From the NCBI GenBank assembly GCA_018623515.1, contig JAAZVL010000006.1:1-43706 (forward strand): a stretch of DNA of 43,706 bases, given 5' to 3'. The DNA comes from Marinobacter sp. (GTDB lineage Bacteria; Pseudomonadota; Gammaproteobacteria; Pseudomonadales; Oleiphilaceae). Below the pieces are notes generated by a model. That model did no database searches. It saw only the letters and a list, made by a program, of their open reading frames with translations, and was not told the DNA's origin. A program made the position numbers and the translations under genes. Shown here one piece after another: positions 1 through 9,028 of this stretch (position 1 is its first letter; the number at the start of each line of letters is the position of its first letter).

Positions 1-1
1 T

Positions 2-349
2 CCGGTTCTCGGGCTGCCCTGGCATGACGTGCTGGCCCTGGCCTCGGCGTTTGGCTGGTACTCCCTGTCTGGCATTGTCATCGGGGATGCCCTCGGTCCT
101 GCCTGGGGTGGCGTGGCCTTTCTCAACGATGTGCTCCGGGAAATCATTGCCCTCGCTGTCATTCCCCTGCTGATTGCCTCCCGGCCAGCCATGGCCATAG
201 GTTATGGCGGGGCGACTGCGATGGATTTTACCCTGCCGGTGATTCGCAGCAGCGGTGGTCTGGTGTGTGTGCCGGTGGCTATCGCTTCGGGATTCCTGCT
301 CTCGTTCTTGTCGCCCGTTCTGATGGGTGTGTTCCTTTCCCTGGGCTAG
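2..349 (+). CDS. lysO: LysO-family (DUF340/YbjE) lysine exporter, 3' part only
   Basis: The reading frame is open from the left edge and ends at TAG 347-349, so only about 115 C-terminal residues are present. They are hydrophobic and carry the pattern of the LysO (YbjE, DUF340) carboxy-terminal half: a GWYSLSG segment, LNDVLREIIAL, and then GYGGATAMDFTLPV followed by a last membrane segment. In E. coli this inner-membrane family exports L-lysine and gives resistance to the lysine analogue thialysine. The 5' part and promoter lie outside the window. Confidence in the family is high; the substrate here is inferred from the family. Confidence 0.85.
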   Translation, partial: PVLGLPWHDVLALASAFGWYSLSGIVIGDALGPAWGGVAFLNDVLREIIALAVIPLLIASRPAMAIGYGGATAMDFTLPVIRSSGGLVCVPVAIASGFLLSFLSPVLMGVFLSLG

Positions 350-456
350 CGTCTGCTCCCTGGCTGCCAATTCGGGTTTTACCGCAGTAACTGCAGGCAG
401 TAAGATAATCGCCGAGAAGAATACAAAAAACGTAACGCCATGTTCCGGAGTTTCTG

Positions 457-1416
457 ATGCACCGCCGCCACTTTCTCGGAGCTTCTCTGGCAGCCGGTTT
501 TGCCGCCCTGGGGCTCGGTGGTTGCGGTACCGCTCGACCGCTCCGGTTCGGGATTCATCCCTGGATTGGCTATGAGCCAATATACCTCGCCGAGGAATTT
601 GGCTGGTTGCCTTCTGCCGTGGCACTTGAAAAGGGATCGTCTGCGCTGGACTCCATGGAGCTATTGAAATCCGGTGGCATTGATGGTGCCGCTCTGACCC
701 TGGATGAGGCGATTCGGGTCCACGTTGCGGGTACCAGGTTGATGGTGGTCGGGGTAACGAATGTGTCGGTCGGAGCCGATGTGCTGGTGGTCAGGCAGGA
801 GATCAAAAACCTTGACCAGTTACGGGGGCGCCGGATCGGGGTGGAAATGTCGGGCGTTTCCGGGACGCTGTTGCTGAACCTCCTGAATCTCGCTGGCATT
901 CCGAGGGATGAAGTCACCCTCGTTGATCTGCCCATGGATGAACATGTTTCGGCGTGGCGGCAGGGCGAGGTGGATGCTGCTGCCTGCTATGAGCCGACAG
1001 CCTCGGTACTTCAGAGTCTGGGTGGTGTGCGATTGTTCGATAGCAGTCAACTGCCCGAGACAATTTTCGACGTGCTGGTCGTGACCCGACAATTTGCAGA
1101 CCTGGAGCCTGACGCCGTCCGGGCTCTGCTGGAGGGGCATTTCGCCGGCCTCCGTCACCTGGTCCGAAATCCCTACGATTCCGTTTACCGGGTTGCCACC
1201 CGCCAGGGTATTTCAACAGCCGCGGTCAGATCCGCGCTGGCTTCGGTCATGTTACCGGACCTGGCGTCCAATCAGCGGTATCTGGCAAGAAACGGCCGGA
1301 TCGAGCGGGTCGCCCGCGATCTGTCTGAAATGTTGGCGCGGGAGGGGATGATTCCCCGCGCCCTCCGCGTGGATCGCTTCTGCAACAGTGATTTCCTGCC
1401 CAGGAGCGTTGCGTGA
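457..1416 (+). CDS. SsuA/NMT1-like substrate-binding lipoprotein
   Basis: This 319-residue protein starts with a signal peptide and a lipobox (LGGC, Cys23), so it is probably a periplasm-facing lipoprotein. The rest has the NMT1/SsuA-like periplasmic binding fold used for nitrate, sulfonate or thiamine-precursor ligands: a FGIHPWIGYEPIYLAEE start, an LDQLRGRRIGVE hinge segment and an EVDAAACYEPTA segment. GGAG lies 8 nt before the ATG. No permease or ATPase gene is next to it. Its stop overlaps the GTG start of the downstream diguanylate cyclase (GTGA at 1413-1416), so the two are probably translationally coupled. It may therefore present a ligand to that sensor rather than feed a transporter; this is inference. 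The ligand is unknown. Confidence 0.85.
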   Translation: MHRRHFLGASLAAGFAALGLGGCGTARPLRFGIHPWIGYEPIYLAEEFGWLPSAVALEKGSSALDSMELLKSGGIDGAALTLDEAIRVHVAGTRLMVVGVTNVSVGADVLVVRQEIKNLDQLRGRRIGVEMSGVSGTLLLNLLNLAGIPRDEVTLVDLPMDEHVSAWRQGEVDAAACYEPTASVLQSLGGVRLFDSSQLPETIFDVLVVTRQFADLEPDAVRALLEGHFAGLRHLVRNPYDSVYRVATRQGISTAAVRSALASVMLPDLASNQRYLARNGRIERVARDLSEMLAREGMIPRALRVDRFCNSDFLPRSVA

Positions 1417-3692
1417 AGGGGTGGCTTCTCGGGTACCTGGCCTTTGCTGCCTTGTCTCTGGCGTTTCCAGCGAGTGTATTTGCACAGGGTTTCCAGGAGC
1501 TGAGGTTTGGCGTCTATGCCTATCGTCCCGATTCCATCATACAGGAGCGATACCAGCCACTGGCGGATTACCTGTCCGGAAGGATCGGAATCCCTGTAAA
1601 GCTGCAGGTGCTCGGGCAGGAAGAGATGAGCCAGGCCCTGGCTTCGAACCAGTTGGACTTCTTCCTGACCAACCCCAGCCAGTTTATGGTCATCCGGAGT
1701 GAGCGCAGCTTGACCGGAGTGCTGGCTACGCTGGTGCGCAAGCACGGCGAAGTAGCCACAGCCAGTCTGGGCGGGGTGATCTTCACCACACCGGACCGGG
1801 ACGACATCACCGGTCTGGCGGATATTCAGGGCACAACCATCGCTTCGCCCGGGCGTCACTTCCTCGGCGGGTTCCAGGCTCAGGCACTGGAACTGAAAGA
1901 GGCGGGCGTCGATGTGTTCAGGGACAATCGGATCAAACTGGTTCGCAGCCACGATCGGGTGCTACGGGCGGTACTGACCGGGAACGCTGAGGTCGGCTTC
2001 GTGAGAACCGGAATCCTCGAGGAACTGATCGCGCGGGAACCCACTCTGGCAGACCGGATAAGGATCCTCAATCGCCAGAACCTGGTCGGTTTTCCCTATG
2101 TCGTCTCGACACGACTGTATCCCGAGTGGCCGGTTGCCGCTTTGCCCCATGTGACCAGTGATATTGTCCGCCGGGTGGCATCGGCCCTGTTCGCCATTGA
2201 AGAGGACTACCCGGCAGCATTGAGCGCGGGTATTGCCGGGTTCGCCCCTCCCGCTGACTACCAGTCTGTTGAGTATGTGGCCCGTGAGCTACGCATTGAG
2301 CCGTATGACCAATTACCTACCCTGACCTGGGCGGAGCTGATCCGGCAATACTGGGCCTGGCTGGTTGCCATTCTGATCCTCGTGTTGCTGTTGATCGGAG
2401 CCATGCTCTGGCTGGGGAGGAAGAAGCGGGAACTGGCGACGGAACAGCTACGGCTCCGGCGGTTGATCCTCAGTTGGCCCCAGCCCATGCTGATGCTTGC
2501 GGACGGAGAATTTGTGGATGGTAACCGTGCGGCCGTGGAGTTGCTGGGATTCTCCGTTCCAAAATCGCTGCTGGGCAAGGATATCGCCGCCTTTTCGCCC
2601 GGGCTGCAGCCTGATGGTCAGGTGTCACGACAGAAGATGCAGAAACTGCTGAGCCAGGTGCGTCAGGGTGAAGTCGCGCAGGTGGAGTGGGCCTTTCTTC
2701 GTTCTGACGGCTCGCAAATCTGGGTCGACATGACGCTGGCACCGGTGCACGAGAAAGGTGACGCACAACCTTACGTATTATGCTCCTGGTATAACATCAC
2801 CCGTCGCAAGGAAGCGGAGCAGAGACTGCGCCTGGCCGCCAGCGTGTTCGACAATGCTCGGGAAGCCATATTCATTACTGATCTCCGTGGTCTGGTCATC
2901 GACGTCAACGATGCCTACAGGGAGATTACCGGCCGTGCGCGTGCCGATGCGATCGGGCGTTTGCCACCGCTGCCTCTGGAAGAGGGCATCGGAGTATTTT
3001 CCAGTGCGAGGACGGCGGGCTTCTGGTCCGGGGAATTTGTCGGCAAGCGTCGGGATGGAGAGCGCTTTAATATGGCACTCACAATCAGCGGCGTTCGGGA
3101 CGAACAGGGTGCCATCAGCCACTTCATGGGGATCTTCTCGGACATCACCCGACTCAAGGCCCAGGAGAAAGAGCTGCGAACCATGGCGCATTACGATGCG
3201 CTGACCCATCTGCCCAACCGGGTTCTATTTGCCGACCGGATGAGCCAGGTCATGGCTCAGGCCCGGCGCCAGGATGATCTGTTGGCGGTAGTCTATATCG
3301 ATCTGGACCAGTTCAAACCTGTCAACGACGCCTATGGCCATAAGGCCGGTGACGAACTGTTGGTGGAAGTGGCCAACCGTATGCGGGCCGAGTTGCGGGA
3401 AGAGGACACCCTGGCGCGTCTGGGCGGTGACGAATTTGCGGCGCTCATCGTCAATATCAGCGATCCGGCGGTGCTCGAGAATCTGCTCGTCCGACTGCTG
3501 CATGCCGTCTCTCTGCCGGTACCGATCGCAGGTGGCGTGGTTCAGGTTTCGGCAAGTATCGGTTACACCCTGTACCCCCAGGCGCAAGAGCTGGACGGCG
3601 ATCAGTTACTGCGCCAGGCTGACCAGGCCATGTATCAGGCCAAGCAGCAGGGGCGCAATCGTTACTGCGGGTTTGCAGGCGCGGAGGCCTGA
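1413..3692 (+). CDS. PhnD-type periplasmic sensor with PAS-PAS-GGDEF diguanylate cyclase
   Basis: The 759-residue membrane protein starts at GTG inside the stop of the preceding gene. In order it shows a signal peptide (about 1-24), a PhnD-like phosphonate/phosphate-analogue binding domain (about 28-290, with LRFGVYAYRP and LDFFLTNPSQF), one membrane helix (about 314-335), two PAS domains (about 350-460 and 470-590), and a GGDEF domain. The active-site motif GGDEF is intact at 671-675, and an inhibitory-site RxxD (REED, 662-665) stands five residues before the LGGDEF leucine. There is no EAL domain. It should make c-di-GMP in response to a periplasmic ligand. The last 31 bases overlap the end of the convergent phosphate cotransporter gene. 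Domain calls are confident; the ligand is not known. Confidence 0.92.
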   Translation: MKGWLLGYLAFAALSLAFPASVFAQGFQELRFGVYAYRPDSIIQERYQPLADYLSGRIGIPVKLQVLGQEEMSQALASNQLDFFLTNPSQFMVIRSERSLTGVLATLVRKHGEVATASLGGVIFTTPDRDDITGLADIQGTTIASPGRHFLGGFQAQALELKEAGVDVFRDNRIKLVRSHDRVLRAVLTGNAEVGFVRTGILEELIAREPTLADRIRILNRQNLVGFPYVVSTRLYPEWPVAALPHVTSDIVRRVASALFAIEEDYPAALSAGIAGFAPPADYQSVEYVARELRIEPYDQLPTLTWAELIRQYWAWLVAILILVLLLIGAMLWLGRKKRELATEQLRLRRLILSWPQPMLMLADGEFVDGNRAAVELLGFSVPKSLLGKDIAAFSPGLQPDGQVSRQKMQKLLSQVRQGEVAQVEWAFLRSDGSQIWVDMTLAPVHEKGDAQPYVLCSWYNITRRKEAEQRLRLAASVFDNAREAIFITDLRGLVIDVNDAYREITGRARADAIGRLPPLPLEEGIGVFSSARTAGFWSGEFVGKRRDGERFNMALTISGVRDEQGAISHFMGIFSDITRLKAQEKELRTMAHYDALTHLPNRVLFADRMSQVMAQARRQDDLLAVVYIDLDQFKPVNDAYGHKAGDELLVEVANRMRAELREEDTLARLGGDEFAALIVNISDPAVLENLLVRLLHAVSLPVPIAGGVVQVSASIGYTLYPQAQELDGDQLLRQADQAMYQAKQQGRNRYCGFAGAEA

Positions 3693-5275
3693 TCCTCGTT
3701 CAGGAGTCGGGCGACGGGCTGCCAGGCCAGGGCCTTGTGCCATTGGTCAGCCAGCCGGCGAATCGAACTGAGTGTATCCAGTGTCTGCTCGCCCACGTCG
3801 GTCGGGATCTCCCGCCGGACAATCATGGTCAGCAATTCCGATTTCAACTTATGGTAGAGGGTTTCCAACTCATTCAGGATGGCTGGCAGGGGCTCATCGG
3901 CCGCAACCAGTGTTCTCAGGATGCCTATATACTGCTCCAGTGACTCCGATAGTCCAGTCATGCTTGGCTGGTCCTGGGTCTCCTTGAGTTTCAGTAGTTC
4001 TGTCGCCAGGTCTGTGGCCTCCATCAGATACCTGCAGGTGCGGATGCTCAGGGTCAGGGCGTTCACGGTCGAAGGATGCATCTTTTCAGCCCGGACTCTC
4101 GAAACGTAATCGACGATAGCCGAGTTCAGGCTTCGGCAGGCGTCTGCCTTAGGCCCGATCTGCGCAGGCTTCAGGCCTTCACGGTCCAGGCAGACCCTGA
4201 GCAAGCCCCGGGTCAGCCCAATCAGACGTTTCATCTCTTCGTCCACCGCGGCCACCGCCAGCTCTGGTGTGGCCACCAGGGTGTTGTCCAGGTGCCTGGG
4301 CTCCGCGCTGTCTTCTTCCTTGCTCCGGAACAGCCGCCCCAGGAGCCGTGCAAGCTGCGGCGTGAAGGGCAATATCACGAGCGCACCAAGAAGGTTGAAC
4401 AGGGTGTGGAACAGGGCAAGGGACACGGCGGCATTGGTGCCGAGCTCGAGCCAAGTCGTCAGATTGGCAACCAGCCAGAGCATCAGGGGCAGAATGGCCA
4501 GGGCAATCAGGGCCGTTGCCAGGTTGAACAGCACATGTCCGACCGCGAGACGACGGGCATTGGCGGTTGCGCTTAGTACCGCGATGGCGGCCGTGGAGGT
4601 GGTGCCAAGGTTCGCTCCGATGACTGCGGCAGCGGCGTAATCAAGTGCCAGGAGGTTGCCGGCGGCCGCACTGATGACCACCGCAAGGGCGGCACTGGAG
4701 GATTGCATCAGGACGGTCATGATGAAGCCGAACAGGATGAACAGTGGCAGGCTGTAACTTCCGTCCAGAAACCCCGGGTTGTCGAGCCCACCCGCTAACG
4801 CTTCTAGAGAGGACTTCATCAGGGACAGAGCGAGAAAGAAAAGGGCAAACCCGGCGATGGCCTCACCGATGAACCGCTGGTGGTGATCCTGCCGGAGCAG
4901 TTTCATGGCTACCCCAACTGCCAGCATCGGCATGGCGAAGGCTTCGATCTTAACGCCAAACCCCACCAGGCTGACCAGCCAACCGGTCATGGTAGTACCG
5001 ACATTTGCACCGATGATCACTCCCAGAGAATGACTCATCGGAAGGAGTCCGGCATTGACGAACCCGATGGTTGCCACTGTAACCGCGCTTGAGGATTGCA
5101 CCACCCCGGTAACCACGATGCCGGAAGCAAAACTGCGCAAAGGGGTTTGGGTCCAGTTGCCCAGCAAATGACGGAGATGATGACCAGCGGCATTCTTCAG
5201 ACCATCGGTCATCATTTCCATGGCCAGCAGGAACAGGGCCAGGCCACCGAGGATCTGGAAAACGGTCGCGGTCAT
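3662..5275 (-). CDS. Na/Pi cotransporter family protein with PhoU-like C-terminus
   Basis: This 537-residue inner-membrane protein belongs to the NptA/YjbB sodium-phosphate cotransporter family. Two inverted membrane repeats each hold the family QSSSA motif (60-64 and 191-195), each followed by a GANxGTT segment. The last 200 residues are soluble and helical, resembling a PhoU domain, as in other bacterial members. The family moves inorganic phosphate; E. coli YjbB is reported to export it. Its ATG overlaps the TGA of the upstream tatD-type gene (ATGA, 5272-5275), which suggests translational coupling. Its 3' end overlaps the convergent diguanylate cyclase gene by 31 bases. The direction of transport cannot be read from sequence. 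Confidence 0.9.
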   Translation of the reverse strand: MTATVFQILGGLALFLLAMEMMTDGLKNAAGHHLRHLLGNWTQTPLRSFASGIVVTGVVQSSSAVTVATIGFVNAGLLPMSHSLGVIIGANVGTTMTGWLVSLVGFGVKIEAFAMPMLAVGVAMKLLRQDHHQRFIGEAIAGFALFFLALSLMKSSLEALAGGLDNPGFLDGSYSLPLFILFGFIMTVLMQSSSAALAVVISAAAGNLLALDYAAAAVIGANLGTTSTAAIAVLSATANARRLAVGHVLFNLATALIALAILPLMLWLVANLTTWLELGTNAAVSLALFHTLFNLLGALVILPFTPQLARLLGRLFRSKEEDSAEPRHLDNTLVATPELAVAAVDEEMKRLIGLTRGLLRVCLDREGLKPAQIGPKADACRSLNSAIVDYVSRVRAEKMHPSTVNALTLSIRTCRYLMEATDLATELLKLKETQDQPSMTGLSESLEQYIGILRTLVAADEPLPAILNELETLYHKLKSELLTMIVRREIPTDVGEQTLDTLSSIRRLADQWHKALAWQPVARLLNEDQASAPANPQ

Positions 5276-6081
5276 CGCTCGGGAAAGAACGTCCTGAGGC
5301 TGTTGGTGTAGGTCTGCGCCAGAACCTGGTCCAGCGGCAGTTCCTTGACCTCAGCGATCTTCTCGGCCACGAACGGCAGGTAGAACGGCGCGTTTTCCCG
5401 GCCCCGGTAGGGCACCGGCGTCAGGAACGGGGCGTCGGTTTCCAGCAGGATCTGCTCGATGGGCGCCATACGGACAATGTCCCGCACGTTCTCCGCCTTG
5501 TTGAAAGTAGTGATACCGTTGAAACCCAGGCACCAGCCCTGGTCCAGGGCATAACGTGCCAGTCCCGGGCCGGAGGTGAAACTGTGAATGACACCGCGGC
5601 GTTTCAGGGTGCTCTCGAATTCCTGCAGGATCGTGATGGTGTCCTCATCCGCTTCCCGGCTGTGGATGACCACCGGCCGGTCGGTGTCACAGGCAATCTG
5701 CAACTGGCGGCGGAAAACGTCCCGCTGTACCTGTCGGTCCGCGTTGTCGTAAAAATAGTCCAGACCGATTTCACCCACTGCGACAATCTTGTCGTCACCG
5801 GCGTGGGCACGGATCTCTTCCTCCACCGCGTCGGTGTAGGTCTCCGCCTCGTGGGGATGAATGCCCTGGGTGCCGTAGACCCAGGGGGCAGCCTGGCTCA
5901 GTTCCCGGACTTTCGCCAGGTTCTCCGGCGACACCGCAATGGTGATCACGCGCTCAATGTTCACCCGCTGGCTTTGCTCCAGTGTCTCCTCCAGGGGGCG
6001 GTCCTTGAGGTAATCCAGGTGACAGTGGGTTTCGATAATCGGGTGATCGAAAACCGGAATCTCACGACGATTCTTGCTCAT
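5272..6081 (-). CDS. TatD-family metal-dependent hydrolase
   Basis: This 269-residue protein has the TatD amidohydrolase TIM-barrel pattern: metal-binding ETHCHLD near the start, AVGEIGLDYFYD in the middle, HSREAD, and LLETDAPFLTP near the end. TatD proteins are metal-dependent 3'-5' exonucleases or DNases acting in DNA repair and RNA turnover; the chromosome usually has several paralogues. The frame extends upstream to a TTG at 6105, but ATG 6081 (MSKNRREIPVFDHP) is the better start because it gives the usual length. It is the first gene of a leftward pair with the phosphate cotransporter and is divergent from the PPK2 gene. The particular paralogue (YcfH, YjjV or TatD) cannot be assigned. 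Confidence 0.9.
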   Translation of the reverse strand: MSKNRREIPVFDHPIIETHCHLDYLKDRPLEETLEQSQRVNIERVITIAVSPENLAKVRELSQAAPWVYGTQGIHPHEAETYTDAVEEEIRAHAGDDKIVAVGEIGLDYFYDNADRQVQRDVFRRQLQIACDTDRPVVIHSREADEDTITILQEFESTLKRRGVIHSFTSGPGLARYALDQGWCLGFNGITTFNKAENVRDIVRMAPIEQILLETDAPFLTPVPYRGRENAPFYLPFVAEKIAEVKELPLDQVLAQTYTNSLRTFFPER

Positions 6082-6183
6082 TGCTTTGACTGAACTCCAT
6101 CGCAACCTCTGATTTGGCTGCTATTCTGGGAACTTGATCCCGCAAGTTTACCAGTTTGTTCGATTGTTAACCTGTTACGGACT

Positions 6184-7035
6184 ATGACTATGGCAAAGGA
6201 TTTTATCGGGGCATCGCCGTTCGCCAGCACCTTGTGTTTTGAGCCCGACAGGCCCCGATTCCGGGACTACCCCACGCTGCTGGACGACGACGAGAAGATT
6301 CCCGCGCTGGAAGCCAGTCTGGAGGAGGTCGGTGAGTATCAGCGCCGGCTCTGGGCCAACCGCAAGCGGGCCGTCCTGGTCGTGATCCACGGGCCTGATA
6401 CCAGCGGCAAGGACAGCCTGATCCGGACACTGGCCACCTACGTGGATCCCGCAGGCTTCCATGCCTGGTCGTTCAGTCGCCCCCAGGGCGCGGAAGTCCG
6501 TCATGATTTTCTCTGGCGGGTCACGCCCTACCTGCCGGGCTTTGGCGAGATGGTGGCCTTCAACCGGAGCCATCACGAGGCCGTGATCGCCGAGCGGGTC
6601 TGGCCGGTTCATGCCCCGGACAGCTACGACTGGGACAACCGCTACCAGTCCATCCGTAATTTCGAGCGCCACCTGGTACAGGAAGGGACGACGATCCTTA
6701 AGATCTGGCTGAACCTGTCCGGGGATGAACACCGGCGGCGTCTGCTCAAACGGCTGGACAAGCCCCGCAAGCGTTGGAAATTCGATAAATCCGATATTGA
6801 TGGCTGGACCAGACGCGCGGAGTATGAAGAATTTGCCCAGGAGGCAGTGGCGGCAACCCATACTCCGGAAGCGCCCTGGTTTGTGGTCCCCGGAGACCGG
6901 AAACCGCAGGCCCGGGCGATTGTCGCCGCCATGCTGGCCGAGCAGCTGAAACGTCTGGCCCCGGACTATCCGGCGGAGGACAAAACGGTGCTCGAGGAAT
7001 ACCGGAAACTGTTGGCCCTGAACGGGGTCAGTTGA
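6184..7035 (+). CDS. ppk2: PPK2-family polyphosphate:nucleotide phosphotransferase
   Basis: The 283-residue cytosolic protein carries the PPK2 fold: a Walker A-like loop GPDTSGKD (70-77), the second motif FNRSHHE (126-132), and a lid segment KPRKRWKF. PPK2 enzymes use polyphosphate to phosphorylate nucleotides. The FNRS motif and lid resemble class III enzymes, which can phosphorylate AMP and ADP, but the usual A-G-K core is replaced by S-G-K, so the preferred nucleotide is uncertain. A second ATG lies two codons inside (6190). The next gene starts 23 bases after the stop, or overlaps it if its upstream TTG is used, so the two are probably co-transcribed. The phosphate transporter divergent from this pair hints at phosphate storage. 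Confidence 0.88.
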   Translation: MTMAKDFIGASPFASTLCFEPDRPRFRDYPTLLDDDEKIPALEASLEEVGEYQRRLWANRKRAVLVVIHGPDTSGKDSLIRTLATYVDPAGFHAWSFSRPQGAEVRHDFLWRVTPYLPGFGEMVAFNRSHHEAVIAERVWPVHAPDSYDWDNRYQSIRNFERHLVQEGTTILKIWLNLSGDEHRRRLLKRLDKPRKRWKFDKSDIDGWTRRAEYEEFAQEAVAATHTPEAPWFVVPGDRKPQARAIVAAMLAEQLKRLAPDYPAEDKTVLEEYRKLLALNGVS

Positions 7036-7058
7036 ATACATCGGACACGGAGTTGTGC

Positions 7059-8330
7059 ATGCACATTGTAGTGGTTGGTGGTGGTGTGGTCGGAGTGACC
7101 ACAGCCTGGGAACTGAACCGTCGGGGGCACCAGGTAACGGTCATTGAGCGTCATGACGTTGCGGGCAATGAAACCAGCAAGGGCAATGCCGCCCAGCGCT
7201 CCTATGGTGTGGTCTACCCCTGGGCGGATCCCTCAATGGTGTTCAAGGCACTGCCGTGGCTGTTCCAACAGGACGGCCCCCTGAAACTGCGGATGCCGCC
7301 GTCGGTGGAAGCGGTGAAGTTCATGTTCGCCACCCTCCGCTATGCCTGGTCGCCGGGCCTGTTCGGCCTGAACCGGCGTGCCATGCTGCGTCTGGGCATA
7401 CACAGCAGGGAGCGCTTCCTGAAGCTGGAGGAAGAGCTGGACCTTGATTTCGACGGTGACCACCGGGGGCTGCTCCATCTGGCCAGCACGCCCGAGGCGC
7501 TGGAAGGCTATCGCGCCGTACATGACCTGCTGACCGAGCTCGGCATTCCGTCGAGACTGCTCACGCCGGAACAGGTCCGTGAAACGGAACCCGGTATGGT
7601 CGGGGACGGGCCGCTGTATGGGGCGCTCAGCTACGACACTGACGGTACCGGTGACTGCCACCTGTTTTCCCGGGCTTTGGCCAGCGCCTGTGAGGAGCGG
7701 GGAGTGACGTTCCGCTATAACGTTGAAGTGGATAACCTGATTGCCGATGAAGGCCGGGTGGATGCCGTTGCCCTGCGTAACGCCGACGGCGAGCGGGAGA
7801 TCCTCAAGGCGGACGCCTTTGTGATCAGTGCCGGTTGCTGGTCACCGGCACTAGTCCGGCCTCTGGGACTGGACTTGCCCATCTACCCGATCAAGGGCTA
7901 CAGCATCACTGTGCCCCTGAAGAATCCGGAGCACGCTCCGCTCAGCACCATACACGACGACAACTACAAGGTGGTTTCCACCCGGCTGGGGGACCGCCTG
8001 CGGGCAACGGGGTTTGTAGAGCTGGCGGACTTCAACCGGGACATTCCGGAAGCCCGCATCGCCACCATTCGCAAGTCGGTGGAATCCCGCTATCCTGGCT
8101 GTGCTGACCTGAATGCGGCCGAGACCTGGACCGGCTTCCGGCCCATGACGCCGGACGGGCCGGCGATCATTGGGCGGGGCCCGAGGGAGAACCTGTTCCT
8201 GAATACAGGCCATGGCACCTTCGGCTGGACCCTGTCTGCCGGCAGTGCCGATGTCATTGCCCGGGTGATTGATGGCGAGGAGTCACCGGTCAACCTGGAT
8301 GCCTTCCGGCCCGGACGGTTCCAGGAGTAG
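7059..8330 (+). CDS. dadA: D-amino acid dehydrogenase (DadA-like FAD oxidoreductase)
   Basis: This 423-residue flavoprotein opens with the dinucleotide-binding motif GGGVVG and then ETSKGNAAQ, the arrangement seen in DadA. Near the end, ETWTGFRPMTPDGPAIIG and NTGHGTFGWT are the usual FAD-contacting segments. DadA is a membrane-associated dehydrogenase that oxidises D-amino acids to keto acids and ammonia and passes electrons to quinone. ATG 7059 is chosen because it begins directly with the beta strand of the FAD fold and has CGGAG 6-7 nt upstream; an in-frame TTG at 7032 would overlap the ppk2 stop. It ends two bases before the convergent methyltransferase gene. No dadX racemase is nearby. 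Other DAO-family substrates are possible. Confidence 0.85.
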   Translation: MHIVVVGGGVVGVTTAWELNRRGHQVTVIERHDVAGNETSKGNAAQRSYGVVYPWADPSMVFKALPWLFQQDGPLKLRMPPSVEAVKFMFATLRYAWSPGLFGLNRRAMLRLGIHSRERFLKLEEELDLDFDGDHRGLLHLASTPEALEGYRAVHDLLTELGIPSRLLTPEQVRETEPGMVGDGPLYGALSYDTDGTGDCHLFSRALASACEERGVTFRYNVEVDNLIADEGRVDAVALRNADGEREILKADAFVISAGCWSPALVRPLGLDLPIYPIKGYSITVPLKNPEHAPLSTIHDDNYKVVSTRLGDRLRATGFVELADFNRDIPEARIATIRKSVESRYPGCADLNAAETWTGFRPMTPDGPAIIGRGPRENLFLNTGHGTFGWTLSAGSADVIARVIDGEESPVNLDAFRPGRFQE

Positions 8331-8332
8331 GG

Positions 8333-9028
8333 CTATTTCTTCCTGAGGGTTCGTTCGATGTTCCCGCACAGGGTGTGGACGAACCCGATATCGCGCTCCG
8401 ACAGCAGCGGCAGGCGTTCGAACACCCATTGCGACAGCTTGCCCTCCGGCGGTGTGTCGACGCGGGGCAACAGCTGCTCGAGGCGTTCCCGCAGGGCGCC
8501 CAGTCCGGCCTCTGCCGGTGCGGGCTTGTCCTTTTCTACTGGACTGCTGACGGACAGCCCCGACATTTCCCACGCATAGAGCATGACCGACTGGGCCAGG
8601 TTCAGGGAAGGGTAGGTCACCTTCATCGGAATGCCGGTGAGCAGGTCGCACAGGGCCAGTTCCTCGTTGGCCAGGCCACGGTCCTCGCGCCCGAACACCA
8701 GCGCGGCGGTGGCCACCGAATCGCCCTTGTCCGTGAGTGCCTCGCGCAGACGAGTCGGGGTGTGCCAGTCCTGACGGTTGTGCCGAGGCTTGGCAGAGGT
8801 GCCCATCAGCAGGTCTACGGAGTTTCGCACCGCCGCCAGATCAGGGAAAATGCGCGCGTTATCCAGAATATGATCGCTGCCGTGGGCCAGCCAGTGAGCT
8901 TCCGGGCGGGTGTGCAGGTCGGAATTGACCAGCCACAGCTCGCCGAACCCCATGGTGCACAGGGCACGGGCAGCCGCTCCGACGTTTTCAGGAACCTTGG
9001 GTTCGACAAGTACAAAGGCCAGTTGCAT
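8333..9028 (-). CDS. yjtD: YjtD/TrmJ-family SPOUT RNA 2'-O-methyltransferase
   Basis: The 231-residue protein is a SPOUT (SpoU) class methyltransferase. It begins with VEPKVPENVGAAARA, then has the knot segments LVFGREDRGLANEELAL and YPSLNLAQSVMLYAWE, followed by a helical tail. The whole length resembles E. coli YjtD (LasT), a relative of TrmJ, which methylates ribose 32 of tRNA. YjtD's own target is not well established. GGAGGA stands 6 nt before the ATG, so this start is well supported. The start codon overlaps the proposed start of the divergent methyltransferase gene (CATG at 9026-9029). Confidence 0.88.
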   Translation of the reverse strand: MQLAFVLVEPKVPENVGAAARALCTMGFGELWLVNSDLHTRPEAHWLAHGSDHILDNARIFPDLAAVRNSVDLLMGTSAKPRHNRQDWHTPTRLREALTDKGDSVATAALVFGREDRGLANEELALCDLLTGIPMKVTYPSLNLAQSVMLYAWEMSGLSVSSPVEKDKPAPAEAGLGALRERLEQLLPRVDTPPEGKLSQWVFERLPLLSERDIGFVHTLCGNIERTLRKK

